DNA from: Copromyces sp. CBS 386.78 | Taxonomy: Eukaryota > Ascomycota > Sordariomycetes > Sordariales > Sordariaceae | Assembly (NCBI GenBank): GCA_030685235.1 | Contig: MU839134.1 | Coordinates: forward strand, 124,001 to 188,000 | DNA: 64,000 nt | Direction: 5' to 3' | Shown: positions 13,334 to 26,681 of the stretch, in pieces | Position numbering within the stretch: the stretch's first letter is position 1 | Layout of the letters: each line of letters opens with the position of its first letter | Translations under genes and position numbers: made by a program | Notes under the pieces: generated by a model | The model's input: the letters and a program-made list of their open reading frames with translations, nothing else | Told to the model about the DNA's origin: nothing | Database searches by the model: none

Positions 13334-13768
13334 AATACTTGTGGAATTGAGATATTAAGGAGTAGATTTACTCTAGGGCTGAATAGGGTTAAAGATGGAA
13401 AAGTATAAGAAGGATAGTACCCCCTTTTAAATTATAATTAGGTAAGTAAATAAAGAATAACGAATTGAATACTAATATTCTTAAAATCTTTGTAATATTC
13501 CCTTTTTAAAATCTTTAATTATATTTGTAAAGTGCCTTCTATCTTCTTAGATACTGACCTCTAGATCCGTACTTCGCTATTTTAAGAAAAGTATAGAGGT
13601 AAAGTTTTGCTTTACCTTCTGTTTTTCCTTTTGGTGGTTTTATAGCTGTAATTTGATAACTCTATTTAGTTTTACGGATAAGATTATTAGCTTTGGATCT
13701 GCTCCTCGCTATGCAAGTTTGTGTAGTGTGGCCCCGTTCCTTTGTTGGTGTGGTTTTGCTCCATTTCA
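13334..13768 (+). mobile_element. Repeat X, left copy, terminal part (LTR-like end)
   Basis: Reverse complement of 59,221-59,655. It continues X across the Gypsy insertion and stops at TTTTGCTCCATTTCA; the two flanks have no similarity beyond that point except RTAAAT. It is less AT-rich than its surroundings (13,690-13,765 looks almost unmutated). The TG-to-CA style ends (TAAAATGGAGC on the right as a damaged TGAAATGGAGC) suggest an LTR, but the partner LTR is not in the window. Confidence 0.6.
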
Positions 13769-16700
13769 ATAAATTTTAAAAGATTAAGGAAGAAATAAAA
13801 GGGATATTAATAAATTATTATTAATTATATATCGACGTTTTTCTTCCCGCGTTAGTTAATAAAATACCCCTATACAGTTTATAAAATTATAAAATCGAAT
13901 TTAAATTAGGAGAATAACTATTATACGCCAAATTTAGACCGATATTACTTATCGAAACTATTGTTATTAAAAAGTAAATTAATAAAAATTTTAAAAAGAA
14001 AATCATCCGTCCCTCCTAATTTACTACTACTTCGCCTATTTTATTAATATAGAAACTAAGCGGGGGAATCCGTATTTATATTAATTACTATAGTATTAAT
14101 AATATTACTTTAAAAATATAATATCCAATTCTATTAATTAAAAAAACCCTTAACGCTATTTATAAGGCGAAGATCTTTATTAAATTCGATATTATTAATA
14201 CGTTTAATAGGATACGGGTAAAGGAGGGCTACGAATAGTTTACTATATTCATTACCCGTTTTAGGCTTTTCGAATTTTTAGTATACCTATTTAATTTATA
14301 AAAGGCATTAGGGACGTTCTAAAATTATATTAATAACGTCCTATATAATATTTTTAATATATATACTATTATTTACTTTAATAATATCCTTATTTATTCG
14401 GAGAATGAAGAGGATTATGTAAGGTACGTTAACGAAGTTTTACGGAAGATAATTAATGCGGGCCTATAAATTGATATTAATAAATATAATTTCTATACGA
14501 AACGGACTAAATATTTAAAGCTTATTATTACCCTTAGAAATATTAAAATAAATTTAAAAAAGGTAATAGTAATTATTTCGTAGGAGACTCCAAATATTAA
14601 GAAGGCGCTATAATGTTTCTTAGGATTCGCTAATTTCTATCGGTAATTTATTAAATACTTTTCTATCCTAGTAAGACTATTATACGAACTAATAAAGAAG
14701 ATTATTAAGGATTAGAAATAAGAGGATTAGTATTAATGCTCTTTTGACGCGCTCAAGCGAATTTTTATTAGCGGACTAATATTATATATTTATAACTAAT
14801 TTAAATAAACGGTCGTAGAAATAGATATTTTAAATTAAGCTTACAGTAATATTCTCTCTTAATATAATGAAAATAGGGTATTATAATTAGTAATTTACTT
14901 TAATTAATAATATTTATTAGTAGAATATAATTATAATATTTATAATAAAAAATTATTTGCTATTATTAAAGCGTTAAAGGAATAGAAGTTAAAGTTAGAA
15001 GGAATATAATAGTTACTCGAAGTTTTAATAAATTATAAAGGATTAAAATTGTTTATAATTAATAATTAATTAATATTATAATATATAAAGTAATTATAAT
15101 TTCTCTCCCGCTTTAATTTTATTATTTAATACCGACCGGGCTCGTTATAAATCCGCCTTAATATATTAAATTGTAAATTGGAGGATATTTTAAAATACGA
15201 AGGTAATAAATGCTTTTTAATAAAGAATAAAGTTTTATTAGAGAAAAATATTTTCGTTAATAATTCCTACGTTTTAAAAAATAAAGGGGATTTAGAGGTT
15301 TTTATCGGAATAATTTACTTTTACAATTTAAAAATTATAAATGAAACGTTAATAAATAATTTAATAACGGAGATTTATAAGAAATTAACTCTTTTTTAAA
15401 ATGTATTCGCTTATTTAACGGATTTAATAAAAAAAATGTAATTAAAGGAAGTTAAAAGGAGTTTTAAAAATTTTTCGTTCGTAGAATATTATATTATATA
15501 AGGCCGGATTTATTATTGTAATTCGGTTTTCTTTAACCCTGGAGATGTTAAAGTTTACTATTAATTAATCCGCTGCGCTTACAATACGCTAAGAACGGGG
15601 TATTTAAGGAGGGAAAAGACTTATAGTTTTCTCCTTTAATCTTTCTTTTAATTAAGGATATATAATATAATAAAGACCTATTATAAAATTTATTTAATAT
15701 ATATAAAGACGAAGCCGTTATAGTATACGCTATATAAATTTTTAAAATTATTATTAGTACCTTTCGCTCTATAAAAGGATATTTCTATCGATTATATTAT
15801 ACTGTTAACGCCCTACGAACGCTGTATATAAATATTCTAATACGTTATAATAATTATTAATAAATTAATAAAAATACGGTATTTTATCCCTATAATAGGG
15901 TTAATTATAAAAGAATTAGCGGACCGCTTTATAAAGCGGGTCTATAATATTTATAATTTACTTAATATTATTATATTTAATTGGAATTCCTAATTTATTT
16001 TATAATTTTAAAAAATGTTATTAATAAAATTAGAAATTAATTTTATACCCTCTTCTATTTTTCACTTAATTACAAACGGGTAAATAGATTATATTAACGT
16101 AAAAATAAAAAAATATTTATAAACCTTTATTAATTAAGTATAAAATAATTAGGTCGATTAATTACTAATAGCGGAATTTATTATTAATAATTTAATTTTA
16201 AAAACGACGGAAATTTCGCCGTTTTTTACTAACTATAAATTCTATTCCCGGATAGAGGTCGAACCCGCTACGCCGTACCCCCTAGAAATATTAAAGACCT
16301 AATAAAATAAATATTTTAAAATTATTAAAATCGTTAACTAATTTAAAACGGTCTTAAATGATATAATAACTAAAATAAAAAAAATATAAAAGCAATACGA
16401 AAATAATACTAATAAAAGGAGATCGGACGCTCTATAATATAAAGTCGGGGATAAAATTTTACTAAATACAAAGAATTTTAAAACCGGAAAACCGTACGCT
16501 AAATTAATTCTACTCTAGGAAGGGCTATTCGAAATTTTAAAGGCTAATAATTATATAATTACTCTTTAATTCCTAATTAATATAAAATATAGTCCTACAT
16601 TCCACGTTAATAAAGTAAAATTTTACGAAGGATATACCGAAAGGGACGTAAGGGCAAATTAAAAGAGGATTATAAAGTAGACGGATAACGGGAAAAACTT

Positions 16701-17448
16701 TATCGAATAAAATTTTAATAATATAAATAATTACAAATAAAATTTAAAAAATAAACAATAAGAATATTATATCCTATAAGTATTACTATACGTATTAAAT
16801 TAATAGAAATAGGCTAACGTTATAATATACCCGGAAGTAGTACGGAAATTCTACGAAAACTATTTAAACGAACCGGCGCCGCTAGATTAAATTACTACAA
16901 AAAAATAATATAAAATAATAACGGACCGGTAATTAAAAACGGACTAACCGTTATTAATAGAAGTAGGAATAAATTAACCGGTATTAGTAGGAAATATAGG
17001 GCATAGAGGATTAAAGAAGTCGCTACGTAGAGTAATAGCGGTTATAAAGGTTTTTATAGGGCAAATTAAACGATTAATAAGCATTTCAATCGTTTTATAT
17101 ATTATTAATTAATTATACGGCTTCTTTTAGTCCGGGGTAATATTATAGGGTTAGCTTTATAATAGTTCAAAACATACGGTTAATAGTTATCGAAGCTAGG
17201 GATTAAATTATAGCTCCGAATATAGTATAAGGCTATTACGGCCTTTGTAGAAGGCTATAATAGCCTTATTATCGCCATCGCTATACAAGTCGTACCAGTT
17301 CTACAACACTTATAAGATTGTTGCAGAACTAATTTCCCAGACTAACCTCCATAAAGACCAGTCTAGGATCGCATCCTTAAACCTTTCCTCTTACTCCTTC
17401 GTACAATTACGTATATTCTTACCTACCTTGTACCTTTGCACCGTAATA
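13769..17448 (+). mobile_element. Second Ty3/Gypsy element, 5'-truncated, RIP-degraded
   Basis: Starts inside pol directly after the end of X, so the LTR, gag and protease are missing. Reverse transcriptase reads FDIINTFNRIRVKEG (about 14,180-14,235) and YFNNILIYS (about 14,374-14,400), with both YxDD Asp residues turned to Asn. RNase H and integrase follow; the integrase segment TNGQIDYINVKIKKYL is near 16,075-16,120. It ends in an LTR at 17,141-17,448 that is related to, but divergent from, the LTR of the first Gypsy element. Confidence 0.8.
17141..17448 (+). repeat. LTR of second Gypsy element
   Basis: Begins TATTATAGGGTTAG like the LTR of the first Gypsy and ends CCGTAATA, with the shared tail CGTACAATTACGTATAT. 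About 308 bp, so longer than the 232-bp LTR of its neighbour. Confidence 0.6.
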
Positions 17449-19860
17449 ATATTCTCGTATTTAACTTTCTTATAATATCCGTTATCGTTATTATAATTGT
17501 GACCGCAATTCCTATTTAGCTTATTAAAGTCTCTACCTCCTCCGCCGGGGGGACCTAGTAGTCTACTGCCTCCGTATTTTCCGGACTAGTTAAAAGGAAA
17601 GGGAGGACCGCCGCCTCTATAAGGACGGGATAAGTAACTTCTCTAACCTCCTCTACTACGTAGTAAATCGGGGGGATCGCTATCGTCGCCTCTTCTTCCG
17701 CTTAAGAATCCCGGATATATAAATTCGTTAATAATAATATTGTCGTCTCCTAATAAATCTTCGTCCGTAATAGAATTAAGTATAATAATAAGAATAATAT
17801 ATATTCCTAACGCGTATTGGTTATGTAAATCGAAGTAAGGGTTATAGAATTTATAGGACGTTTAAATATTACGAGCGCTAGCCTATTACGGAGGTATAAT
17901 ATTACCTTAGGGGCCTAAAGGTATATTATTAAAGGAAATTTAAAAGTCTATTCTTAGTAAACTACTAATGCGTATACGCTCGTTCTATAAGGGCTTAGAA
18001 TAAGCGCGCGAAATTGTATATTAAGGAAAACGAGGAGTAAAACCAGCGTAATTCTTAAAAGGGTTATTAAGTAATAAAACTTTATATTAGGGTTAACCAA
18101 TTTATTACTCTTTTAATATACTTTCTATTATAATTTAAAAAAATTTATTAAAACGACGCGGGGCTATAGGACCTCTATTTTCCCTAAGCTAAAATTCGAT
18201 TAAACCAAGAAATATATATAAATTACTAAATAAACTTTTTAATACTTCTTTACAATTTTTTTTAATAATTTCTATATATATGTTATTAACTTTTTAAATA
18301 ACGTTTTCTATAATAATTTTAGCAATCCCCTTTTATTAATTAACGAAATCCTTAGTTACGGATTTAAAAAGGGCTTTAGTATCTTCTAATATTTTATTTA
18401 TAATTATATTAAACTATTATTAATTTATTTTAAAATACTTCTCTAATACGATATTAAAATTTAAATTAATATCGTAACGCTAGTTAATATACGAAGCCTC
18501 TATTACTTTATTAAATTTCTCTAGTGCCGTAGAAATTCTATTAATATAATGCATTATTAGCCTATCGATCTTTTTCCAATCCGCGTCCAAATTATTTTAA
18601 AACTTTACTACCTAAAAAGTAATCTTATTAAATAGGGTATCGATCTATTAATCGAATTTAGAATTGAAATAGTTTATAAATTCCCTATTATTACCAAATT
18701 TCTCGGAACGCGCTAAAAGCAATTTATTAAGATTTATATATAATAAATTTATCGTTCTAAAATCGCGCTTAATTCGGATTAAAAATCCTTTCTCGCGTTC
18801 GGTTATTGTATTTTACTTCCGTAAAGAAAGATCGTTGTTTAAATAATTTATAGAAGGGTAATAAATTATATAACGAAGGTCCGCTACCGGAGGAATATAT
18901 ATATTTATTAATAAAGTTTATCTACGGGGTTTAATAGTAATTATAATATATAATTCGTCCAAGGGGTCTAGCTAATATAAATCGGCCTCGCTCTTAATAT
19001 AAATAGAGTTTTAGAAAGCGTCTTCGAAGTAATAATTTTAAATATATAACGAATTTTAAAAACTATTATACTATTAATATCGGCCGGAGGGACTAGAACC
19101 GACGTTAAATATAGGTTAAATATTATACCCGCCTAATATAAAGCCGTTGGATTTGATAAATATATTTAATATAATAATTATTGTACGTCCTAAATACGTA
19201 AAGATAAGTACGAACTTTAATATACGATCTTACAATGATAATAACCGAGGGGATTAATATAGAAAATACGTAATTAAGAATAAAATAGGAGCGGATACTA
19301 CTACGTACCTAAATTTAGAAATAGAGGAAACCTTTAACGTCCAATAAATTTTACAATTATTAGGATTTAAGTAATAATAAATATAATTACCTAAATTCAC
19401 TATACGGAGGGTAGAGTAATATAGAAAATAAGAGCCCTCGCAATTACCTAAATTCGCTATAAAGGAGGAAGTAATCACGTACCTAAATTCGGTATTCGAT
19501 AAATACGGAAATAATAACCAAATCGCATTAATTAAATAAATAAAACGCTTTTCTAAAGGAGGAAAAGTAATTTATATAGTCGCAAAAATACTTAAATTCG
19601 TCTTACGTACTTTAAAAATACTTCCTACTCTTTCGTAGAATAGAAATTATCGCGTACGCAACGTCGATAAAAATCGCTTTAATATAGCCGTTTAATAATA
19701 ATAGTATAATATAATTCAAATTAAAGTAATCTCAATTACAGCTACTATTTAATACTATTAATAGGGTATTAAAAGGATATAATAATATATTATTAATTTA
19801 ATTGTATATAGAATAATAATTCTAAGAAGAATCTAAAGAAGGGAGCGATCGTACAGTCGA
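17449..19860. other. AT-rich unassigned stretch
   Basis: No gene can be supported. A C-rich segment at about 17,525-17,700 and repeated phrases around TACCTAAATTCG (19,310-19,500) look like a decayed retrotransposon gag. A purine-rich AAGAAGGGAG at about 19,835-19,845 just before the next LTR-like segment could be a polypurine tract. Confidence 0.4.
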
Positions 19861-20048
19861 TGACCATATGGTCATCGCGTACGAACGATCTTTATCTAAT
19901 CTACAGGACCTACTTATATAGGGTTACGACCTATACCCATAATTCAATAAATTGAACCTGTTAGTACGGTACCGTAGCCACCTGCCATAGTCACGTGCCC
20001 ATATTAGCTATTCTAACATATAACACCATCGATACCGTTCCGGTATCA
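19861..20048 (+). repeat. LTR-like segment starting with a 14-bp palindrome
   Basis: Starts with the perfect palindrome TGACCATATGGTCA and ends with a 7-bp stem hairpin (GATACCG-TTC-CGGTATC) followed by A, so the ends are TG...CA. It is 188 bp, much less AT-rich than its surroundings, and the Copia homology begins at the very next base (20,049). I take it as the 3' or solo LTR of an element that entered the Copia copy; no 5' partner was found. Confidence 0.5.
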
Positions 20049-22534
20049 CCCTATTACCTAAAGCTTTTTAAACGAATGGAATATATTAAAGGAAGAAGAG
20101 GGATTTAGGATACGAAATCCGTAAGCGGGTTTAGAGAATCCGTAAAGGTTTCTAAAAGAACCCCCGTTAATACTATTAGTATAAAAGTCGTTAAATTTCT
20201 AAAATATAATTTTAAATTTAAAAGATAAGGAAGAAGGGTATTTATTAACCCTTCCTAAGAGCTTAGCCGTATTCCTAATAATTGACTTCTCTTAATTTAA
20301 TAAAAATTTATAGTTAATTATAAATTAATACTTTATATAAGCCGTATCCTTTATATCCGTACGGGGGAGTAGATTAGTAAATATTTAAGGAACTAAAGTC
20401 GTAGATTAAGCCTTCCTAAAAGAAATAAGAACAAGGGGAATCGAAGTCGACTCTAGCTATAACTCTAAATTCAAAATAATAAGGGAATTTATATATCACT
20501 ATAAGGTAAAAGGTATATTGAAAACCCTCTATCGGTTTAATTTTCTACCCCTTCTTAATAATTATAAATAATTCAATTCTTACCCCTTTAAAGAATTCTT
20601 TAAGAACGTAGAAAAGGAATATTTAAATAAATATAAGGATTTCAAATCTTAAAAGTAGGTTAGCGCCGAAGAATTTAAAAATAATAAAATATTTGGTTTA
20701 ATATAAATATATATTTATAAATTTAATTAAGACGGCTGTTTCCTTAAGTGTAAAGTACGTTTAGTTATACGTAAAAATTAATAATTTAAGGATAATATAC
20801 AAAAAATATACGTAGTAATTCTAATAATTAGGTCGTTCTATATTCTAATAGTAATAGCGGCCTACTTTAATTTCGATTTAATTTAATACAATATAAAGAA
20901 TGTATTCGTAAATATATTATTTAATAAATTAATATATATAAAACCTCCTCCTAATTATATAAGGAAAGGCAAAGTATTCTAATTGCTATAGGCGTTATAT
21001 AATCTATAGAAATCTCCTCTCTTTTAATAATAAGAATTTACTAGAACCTTAATTACTATAAATATAAATCTGCTCTTTATAAAACCTAATATTTTTATTA
21101 AGAATAATATTTTTTTATTCTTTTATATTAACGATATTATTATTGCTTATAAGTATAAGGACTAGGAAATTACTATTCCTAAAGGGGTAATAACTATTAT
21201 AAAGACGAAGTATTAATTAATTAGCGGAAATCCATTAAAATAATTCTTAAATATTAAAATTATTCGAAACCGCGAAAAAAGGCTAATCTAGTTCTCTTAA
21301 CATAAATATATTTAGAAGATCGCCGATAAAGTAAAATAAACTAAGAAATTATATACAACCCTAAGAACTAAAGAAGAATTATTCCCCTATTCAAATAGTA
21401 TTATACTATATGAAATTATTGTATATTAAATGAAAATTAATTCTATTTTCTATATTACCATTATATTACGACTAAACGTCGCCTTCTTAATTTCTAAATT
21501 CGTTCGGTTTAATTCTAACCCTAGTCTTACTTATTATATAATAGTAAATTGGGTAATCCTCTATTTTCTTATAATTTAAAATTTTACCTTTTAACTAGGT
21601 AGTAAAGACCGTTAAAACTTCTACGTTATAATTAATTCCTTATTTATAAATAACTCCTTTAATCGCAAGAGTTTATAGGCGTTCGTAATGCAATTACTAA
21701 GTAGTATTATCGATTAGTATATTAATAAGTAAAATACTATTATAATTTTATTAATAGAAATTAAACTATTATCTTTAAATTAAAGTATTAAGGAGGCGAT
21801 TTACGCCCGCTATTTATTTAACGAACTTATATTAAGTTTCCTAAATTAGGAGGGGACCCCTATAAAGTACAATAATAAGTAAACGATTTACTTTATTATA
21901 AAGGAGGGAGTACGGTTCGTTACGAAATTTAAATATATAAACGTATATAAATATTGATTAAAGTAAATATAAGAGAAGAAATTAATTAATATAGTATACG
22001 TACCAATTAAAAAGCAAATTATTAATAAGTTTATAAAGAGCCTCCCTCCCGTAGCTTATTTAATTTTATTAAAATAGTTAAGAATTATAGAATTATAGCG
22101 GCTACTAATTTAATTGCGGGAGTTTAATAACGGAAATATCGTTATAAAGCGCCCTAAAGGTGTAGAGGATTCTGGTAAGGAGGATACGGGCAATAAAACG
22201 GCGAATATATTTATTAATAACTCTTACGAATAATAATTTAAAAATTATTATAATAAAGAATAATTAGGGATTATATTTAGGAATAATATTATCTCTAGCC
22301 AGTTTTAGAAGGATTTCAAGGCATTTCTAGGTAGATCTGGTGCGGTTTGTACGCTAGATCTAAGAGGGTGTGTCAGACGGCAGGGGATCTGCACGTGCAC
22401 AGTTACGGGATTGAGGAGCAGATTACTGAGGGATTTATACTAGATGCCAGATATCGAGCCAGGTGCAGATCAGCACAATAGAACACACACAATACAGCCA
22501 CGTTGAACCCCCTACTTTCAGACCCATATTATCA
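20049..22534 (+). mobile_element. Ty1/Copia element, 3' part, RIP-degraded (left border of island)
   Basis: Contains a Copia reverse transcriptase: KCKVRLVIRK-like start (20,745-20,775), then NVFVNALFNKLIYIKPPPNY (about 20,900-20,960), LYNLQKSPLLW, and FFYINDIIIA (about 21,118-21,150), where the YVDDI box has Asn for the first Asp. It is the inverted counterpart of 50,316-52,814. Its first half is missing at 20,049. The last 166 bp form the LTR, which ends exactly where the GC-normal island starts. Confidence 0.85.
22369..22534 (+). repeat. Copia 3' LTR at the left island border
   Basis: Preceded by a purine tract (TAAGAGGG), begins TGTGTCAGACGG and ends CCCATATTATCA. It is nearly free of RIP changes, unlike the body of the element, while the right-hand copy shows TATATTAGACGG at the same place. 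Confidence 0.7.
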
Positions 22535-25500
22535 CATTCCTTCGTGCATGCCCGCTCACGGCGGCGCATGTGAAGATGGTCCCCTCCTTCCCAGTTCCAC
22601 CGGCCCGTCCTCTTTTCCCGTCACTGCATCAGTTTCTTCAGCTTCAGCTTCAGCTTGTCTCGCCTTTTCCCAATTGCTCTCTAACTGTCTTTGTGAAGCA
22701 TCTACACTAGACCGCCCCATAATACACTCCCGCTAATACGTAACAACATGCCCTATCAGCGAAGTTTCTAGCGCTTGATGCATAGCAGCGGTCTCGATGA
22801 TATGTTAGCTAGGTATGTAGCGGCCTCTCAGAGGATCGCGGGGTTACGCCGAAAAAACTGCACTATCTAAAGTGCTAATGCATCCTGGTTCTTAACCGAG
22901 ATGGCCGGTGATGTGTGGACGGCGGTTTGGCTGTTTACGGCTTGGTGTTGCGAGCTTGTGAGGAGGGGGTGTGGTCGGGGGTGATGCCATCCCCAGGTTG
23001 TTGAGTTTGGAGATGCTCGCCAGTCTGAACTCTGAAGTTACGCTCGTAAGACGGTGGAAGAGAAGAAGATTGCCACTGGTGCCGCTGGTGACTGTGAAGG
23101 TGGAAAGCGTCAGCCGTGAACCCAGGGAGACAAGAGGATTTGCAAGCAGTAGGCGGTTGGGAAATATTCGTGTAGATGTAGACGACAGATATTTGAGCAG
23201 CTACAGCGGATAACTGTAAACTACTAAAAACCCCGGGCAGTCAGTCACCTTCATCTTTCGGAGTCACCGCTGACAGTGTGATGCCCGAACCGTCCTTTTG
23301 ATCGGCCAGCTCTCTGTGTTGACTCCTGCGGTTGTAATATGTATGTACATTTACCTAGAGTAACTGTAGAGGTACTAAGGTAGTTGCGAGACGAGTGGCT
23401 TTCGTGGTTTTCCGGGTTATTTATTTACCACATGATCCAGGATGCTCTGTTGGACAATGAACCAGTAAATCGTTGCATTCGTTGGGTGATGCAGGCAGCT
23501 TCTGTCAGCATGGCGGCTCGACGAAGAAGCGCCTATTGAACCACACGTCCGTGAATATCTGGTGTGTCGAGTGTAATGCAGCCAAAACACGCCGAACCAC
23601 CAGCTATTGCCCAAGACCTCGAAGCCGTCATCAGCGTCTTGTGTCTTCTCGACCACACTGACGGATGTGAGAGAACTGGCTCGAGACGGATATGAAGTGA
23701 AGGACGCATGCCGCCATGTACTTCTGGAACTGGAGGTCTCACGTTGGCCCCCTCTTCATCGGCCACGTTCGTTATCGGTTGCGTATTCGGTCGTTCAAGG
23801 GCCTTGAGAATACGTAGACTAGGAGATGCGATGACGGAAGGATGTCGAGCGGTTTGCTCGGCTCGTACCTAATCAAGATCCGAAGACACAAGGCGTTAGC
23901 TGCGCTGCTGCTTTTCTCCTGTCTACGAAGTTCTTGAGCGCAAGTCTTTTTGTCACACGGCGCCGACATGCCGTCGCGACAATTTCGCTAAGTAACTGGT
24001 GTCTTGAATGAAGAATATGACCAACCGATAATACATAAGTCGGTCGGCATTTGTCGCGGATTGACGGTAGGGTGTTTTCCGCTTGTGTCATGGTACATGT
24101 AGGTCGAGTCAAGTGTGTTACGAGAGCAAAAACGACATGAGGTGGAAAGACGCTTAGGTTTGGACATCCGTCGTTCGTTACTGGGTGGTCGCGATCTTCC
24201 GGGCAGATGGTAGAGGTACAGGTCGATGTCGGGAGCGGGCGGGACAAGTGCATGTCGGGAAGGGGCGATGCGTGCGCTGCATCATTGTCCGCCTGACGGG
24301 ACAAGCGCAACTGCCTTTTTGTCGCCCGACGACGAGCACGACCGGTCGCGCCTACTTTTGTCCAAGCGCGGACAAAGAGAAACCTTCCACATCGAGCCGG
24401 ACATTGAAGAAGGTGCGTGTCGAGTACCTCGACTTCCAGACCAAATGCAGAGCCGTGAAGTCGCATGCCGTGGCTTGTGGCCAAGTTCAACGAACCTCGT
24501 TCAACCGACGCCAGAGACACCTCACCTACCGCGATTACCATCCACGACTAATTCCCAAAGACCCAATATCCGCCTCCTCAACGATCGCTCGACGACATGG
24601 AACTGGAAGGACGCCTTCTTCTTCGAACAGCATGGCTACGGCCCCAACGGCGAACCACGCCGAAACTGGTGTTGAAACGACACGATAGAGCTTACCATTG
24701 CCATAAACAAACCGGCGTCTACAGCACGTCAAGGCTGAAGGCTGGCTCGACCCTTTGGGGGAACAATATCGGCTCAACACTCACAACTCGAAAACACACC
24801 CTGAGCCGACGCCGACAGCGAACACTCCGCAACATCTAGTTGCTCGCCAAAGTCTTGGAATAGAGGTAACACAACCTCAGCCTGCTCTATCCTATCCTAC
24901 TGCTCGCTGGTATATTAGCTCGGAACCCGTCCTCATGTCAAGGCCCGATCCAGATCCCTCATTCCGGTCGGTCTGGTGGAAGCCGCCCAACGAATGGCTC
25001 GCTGCATTAGGGGGGTAACCAGCTTTGGCCTGGTGTCACCGCCACTGCATCAGTACATAGTATTGGACTCGGCTCGAAGTGGTAAGCATCTTCAACGTGA
25101 ACAAAATGACAAAACATATTGCTGACTAGAGAACGGAATTAGGCCCGTGGAGCTCACCGCACTCCGGTCGCCATCCGATCGTCCTGTCGCGCCATACAGA
25201 ACACGAGAACAGTGCGACAACTCGTTCAAGACTCACGACAACGCGAGCATAACCACATTCCCACCTGATGATAGCGTTCTACACGATGGGAGCCACGCAA
25301 TCCGCGAGTACGGGATCAAACATTCTAGTGGGATCTTCTGGATTCCAACTACCTCGAGTACCATATACTGCAAGCAGGGAACAACGGAACGGACGGTCAA
25401 CGGGTGACGCACAAGCAATGAGTCGTGAGTCGCAAAAGTAACCTCACAATGGCCTTGTTGGTCATGGTCATGGAGAGTCATGATCTCTAACCTCCCATGC

Positions 25501-25535
25501 ACCTGGCAATCAATCATCAAAATATGACTGACCAA
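22535..25535. other. GC-normal stretch without a supportable gene
   Basis: Base composition changes sharply at 22,535. Overlapping open frames exist on both strands at 23,870-24,690, but none has a recognisable domain, clear splice sites or a promoter that would decide between them. A short CTTCAG repeat lies at about 22,640-22,660. I see no RNA gene. Confidence 0.5.
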
Positions 25536-25541
25536 AGTGTG

Positions 25542-25547
25542 TATAAA
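25542..25547 (+). promoter_or_regulatory. TATA box
   Basis: TATAAA, 125 bp upstream of the ATG at 25,672, a spacing like that of the other genes in the array. Confidence 0.5.
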
Positions 25548-25671
25548 GCAACAGATCTACTGCCTCACCTGTTTCGCGGTTCTCCTTGACTCCTTCCCTC
25601 ATCCATTTACCAAACTGGTACAAAATCAACTACCAACACCGCAACGTCGCCCCAAAAAAACGTCCCATAAC

Positions 25672-25929
25672 ATGGCAGATCCACACCTTCAAGATCGTAT
25701 CAACGCAGCCCGAGTCCTAACGGCGCCAGAGCTTTTATCGCAGCTCTTCCCACCAACCTCTCCTGAGAACCAAGAAGGCAACAATCTAATAGAGGTGCCG
25801 CCCTACACCTTTCGCCCTACTTGGAGAAGCTACGATTGGCTTCAACCGAGACACCATGGAGGATCCCACCAGCTACCCGCTTTTTCTGTCGTCAAACACC
25901 ACCCAAACTTGCGAAGAACGGAGAAGTGA
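25672..25929 (+). CDS. Small PY-motif protein, possibly frame-broken
   Basis: Predicted protein of 85 residues from the first ATG after a TATA box; the context before the ATG (CATAAC) is acceptable for fungi. It contains one PPxY motif (EVPPYTF, near residue 43). No domain is recognised. Immediately after, in the +1 frame (about 25,856-26,200), a second open stretch has PPPAYASLP, which looks like the second PY motif of the array proteins. The gene may therefore be split by a frameshift or by an intron I could not define. It is the first member of the same-strand array; membership is inferred from the motif, not from overall similarity. Confidence 0.45.
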   Translation: MADPHLQDRINAARVLTAPELLSQLFPPTSPENQEGNNLIEVPPYTFRPTWRSYDWLQPRHHGGSHQLPAFSVVKHHPNLRRTEK

Positions 25930-26681
25930 AGGAGCGGTTGCCGACCCCCAAGCTACGCCCGGAGCATTTCCAGTTCTAGCGACACGTTTGCTTCCCACTG
26001 GAAGTACCAGACCGAGCTCACAAGTACAAATACGAGCTTGTCCATCCGGTATACCTCCTCCTGCATACGCGTCCCTTCCGCAACCGGCACATCGAACGAC
26101 TGGGACATGGGCAAGTCGGACGGCCTTCCAAGCTGGCGAATTCAATGGGAGTGCGCATCTGCAGACAAGAATAAACATGTGGAACATGCGGGGACATTGA
26201 GGGACCTCATGATCAAGGGACATGACGTGAAGGGATCTTGAGTTGAGGGACTTCAGAGCATGGCACGGATGGCAATGACAGCCGTTGATTTATACATTTC
26301 CCCTCGCTTTTGTTTCTCTCCCACTTTGCTATGTGGCTTCTCAGTGCATATCCTCCATCGACGGCAGCGTAGCTCCTTCCTTGCCTCACGCCGAGATTGT
26401 TCCGAAGGTGGAAAGAGACGCTCATGCGGATAACCGGACATTTTCTTGTCGTGTGTCTTTGTCTGACATTCTCGAGGCCTGCTGTTGTTTCCGCTCCCCG
26501 CAACAGGATCAGAACCTCCTGCGCCTCTCAGTCTCACAGCTTTCACCAGCTGTCACGGAAGAAGTAGGGAAAACCCAGTATCCTATCTGCACTGCCCAAT
26601 TCCCCTACGGCCCTCAGCTCTTTCCCGTCTTCGCAGCGAAAGAGATACTGAGGCATAGAATCTCGAGAAGGGAACAGATGG

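Noticed and set aside
13334..13768. Independent solo LTR
   Set aside because: The sequence continues colinearly with repeat X on the right flank, so it is the end of X interrupted by Gypsy, not a separate insertion.
23873..24541. 222-codon minus-strand open frame
   Set aside because: Overlapped by equally good plus-strand frames (24,185-24,688 and 24,226-24,675), no domain, no promoter, Arg/Thr/Ser-rich as expected of a chance frame in GC-normal DNA.
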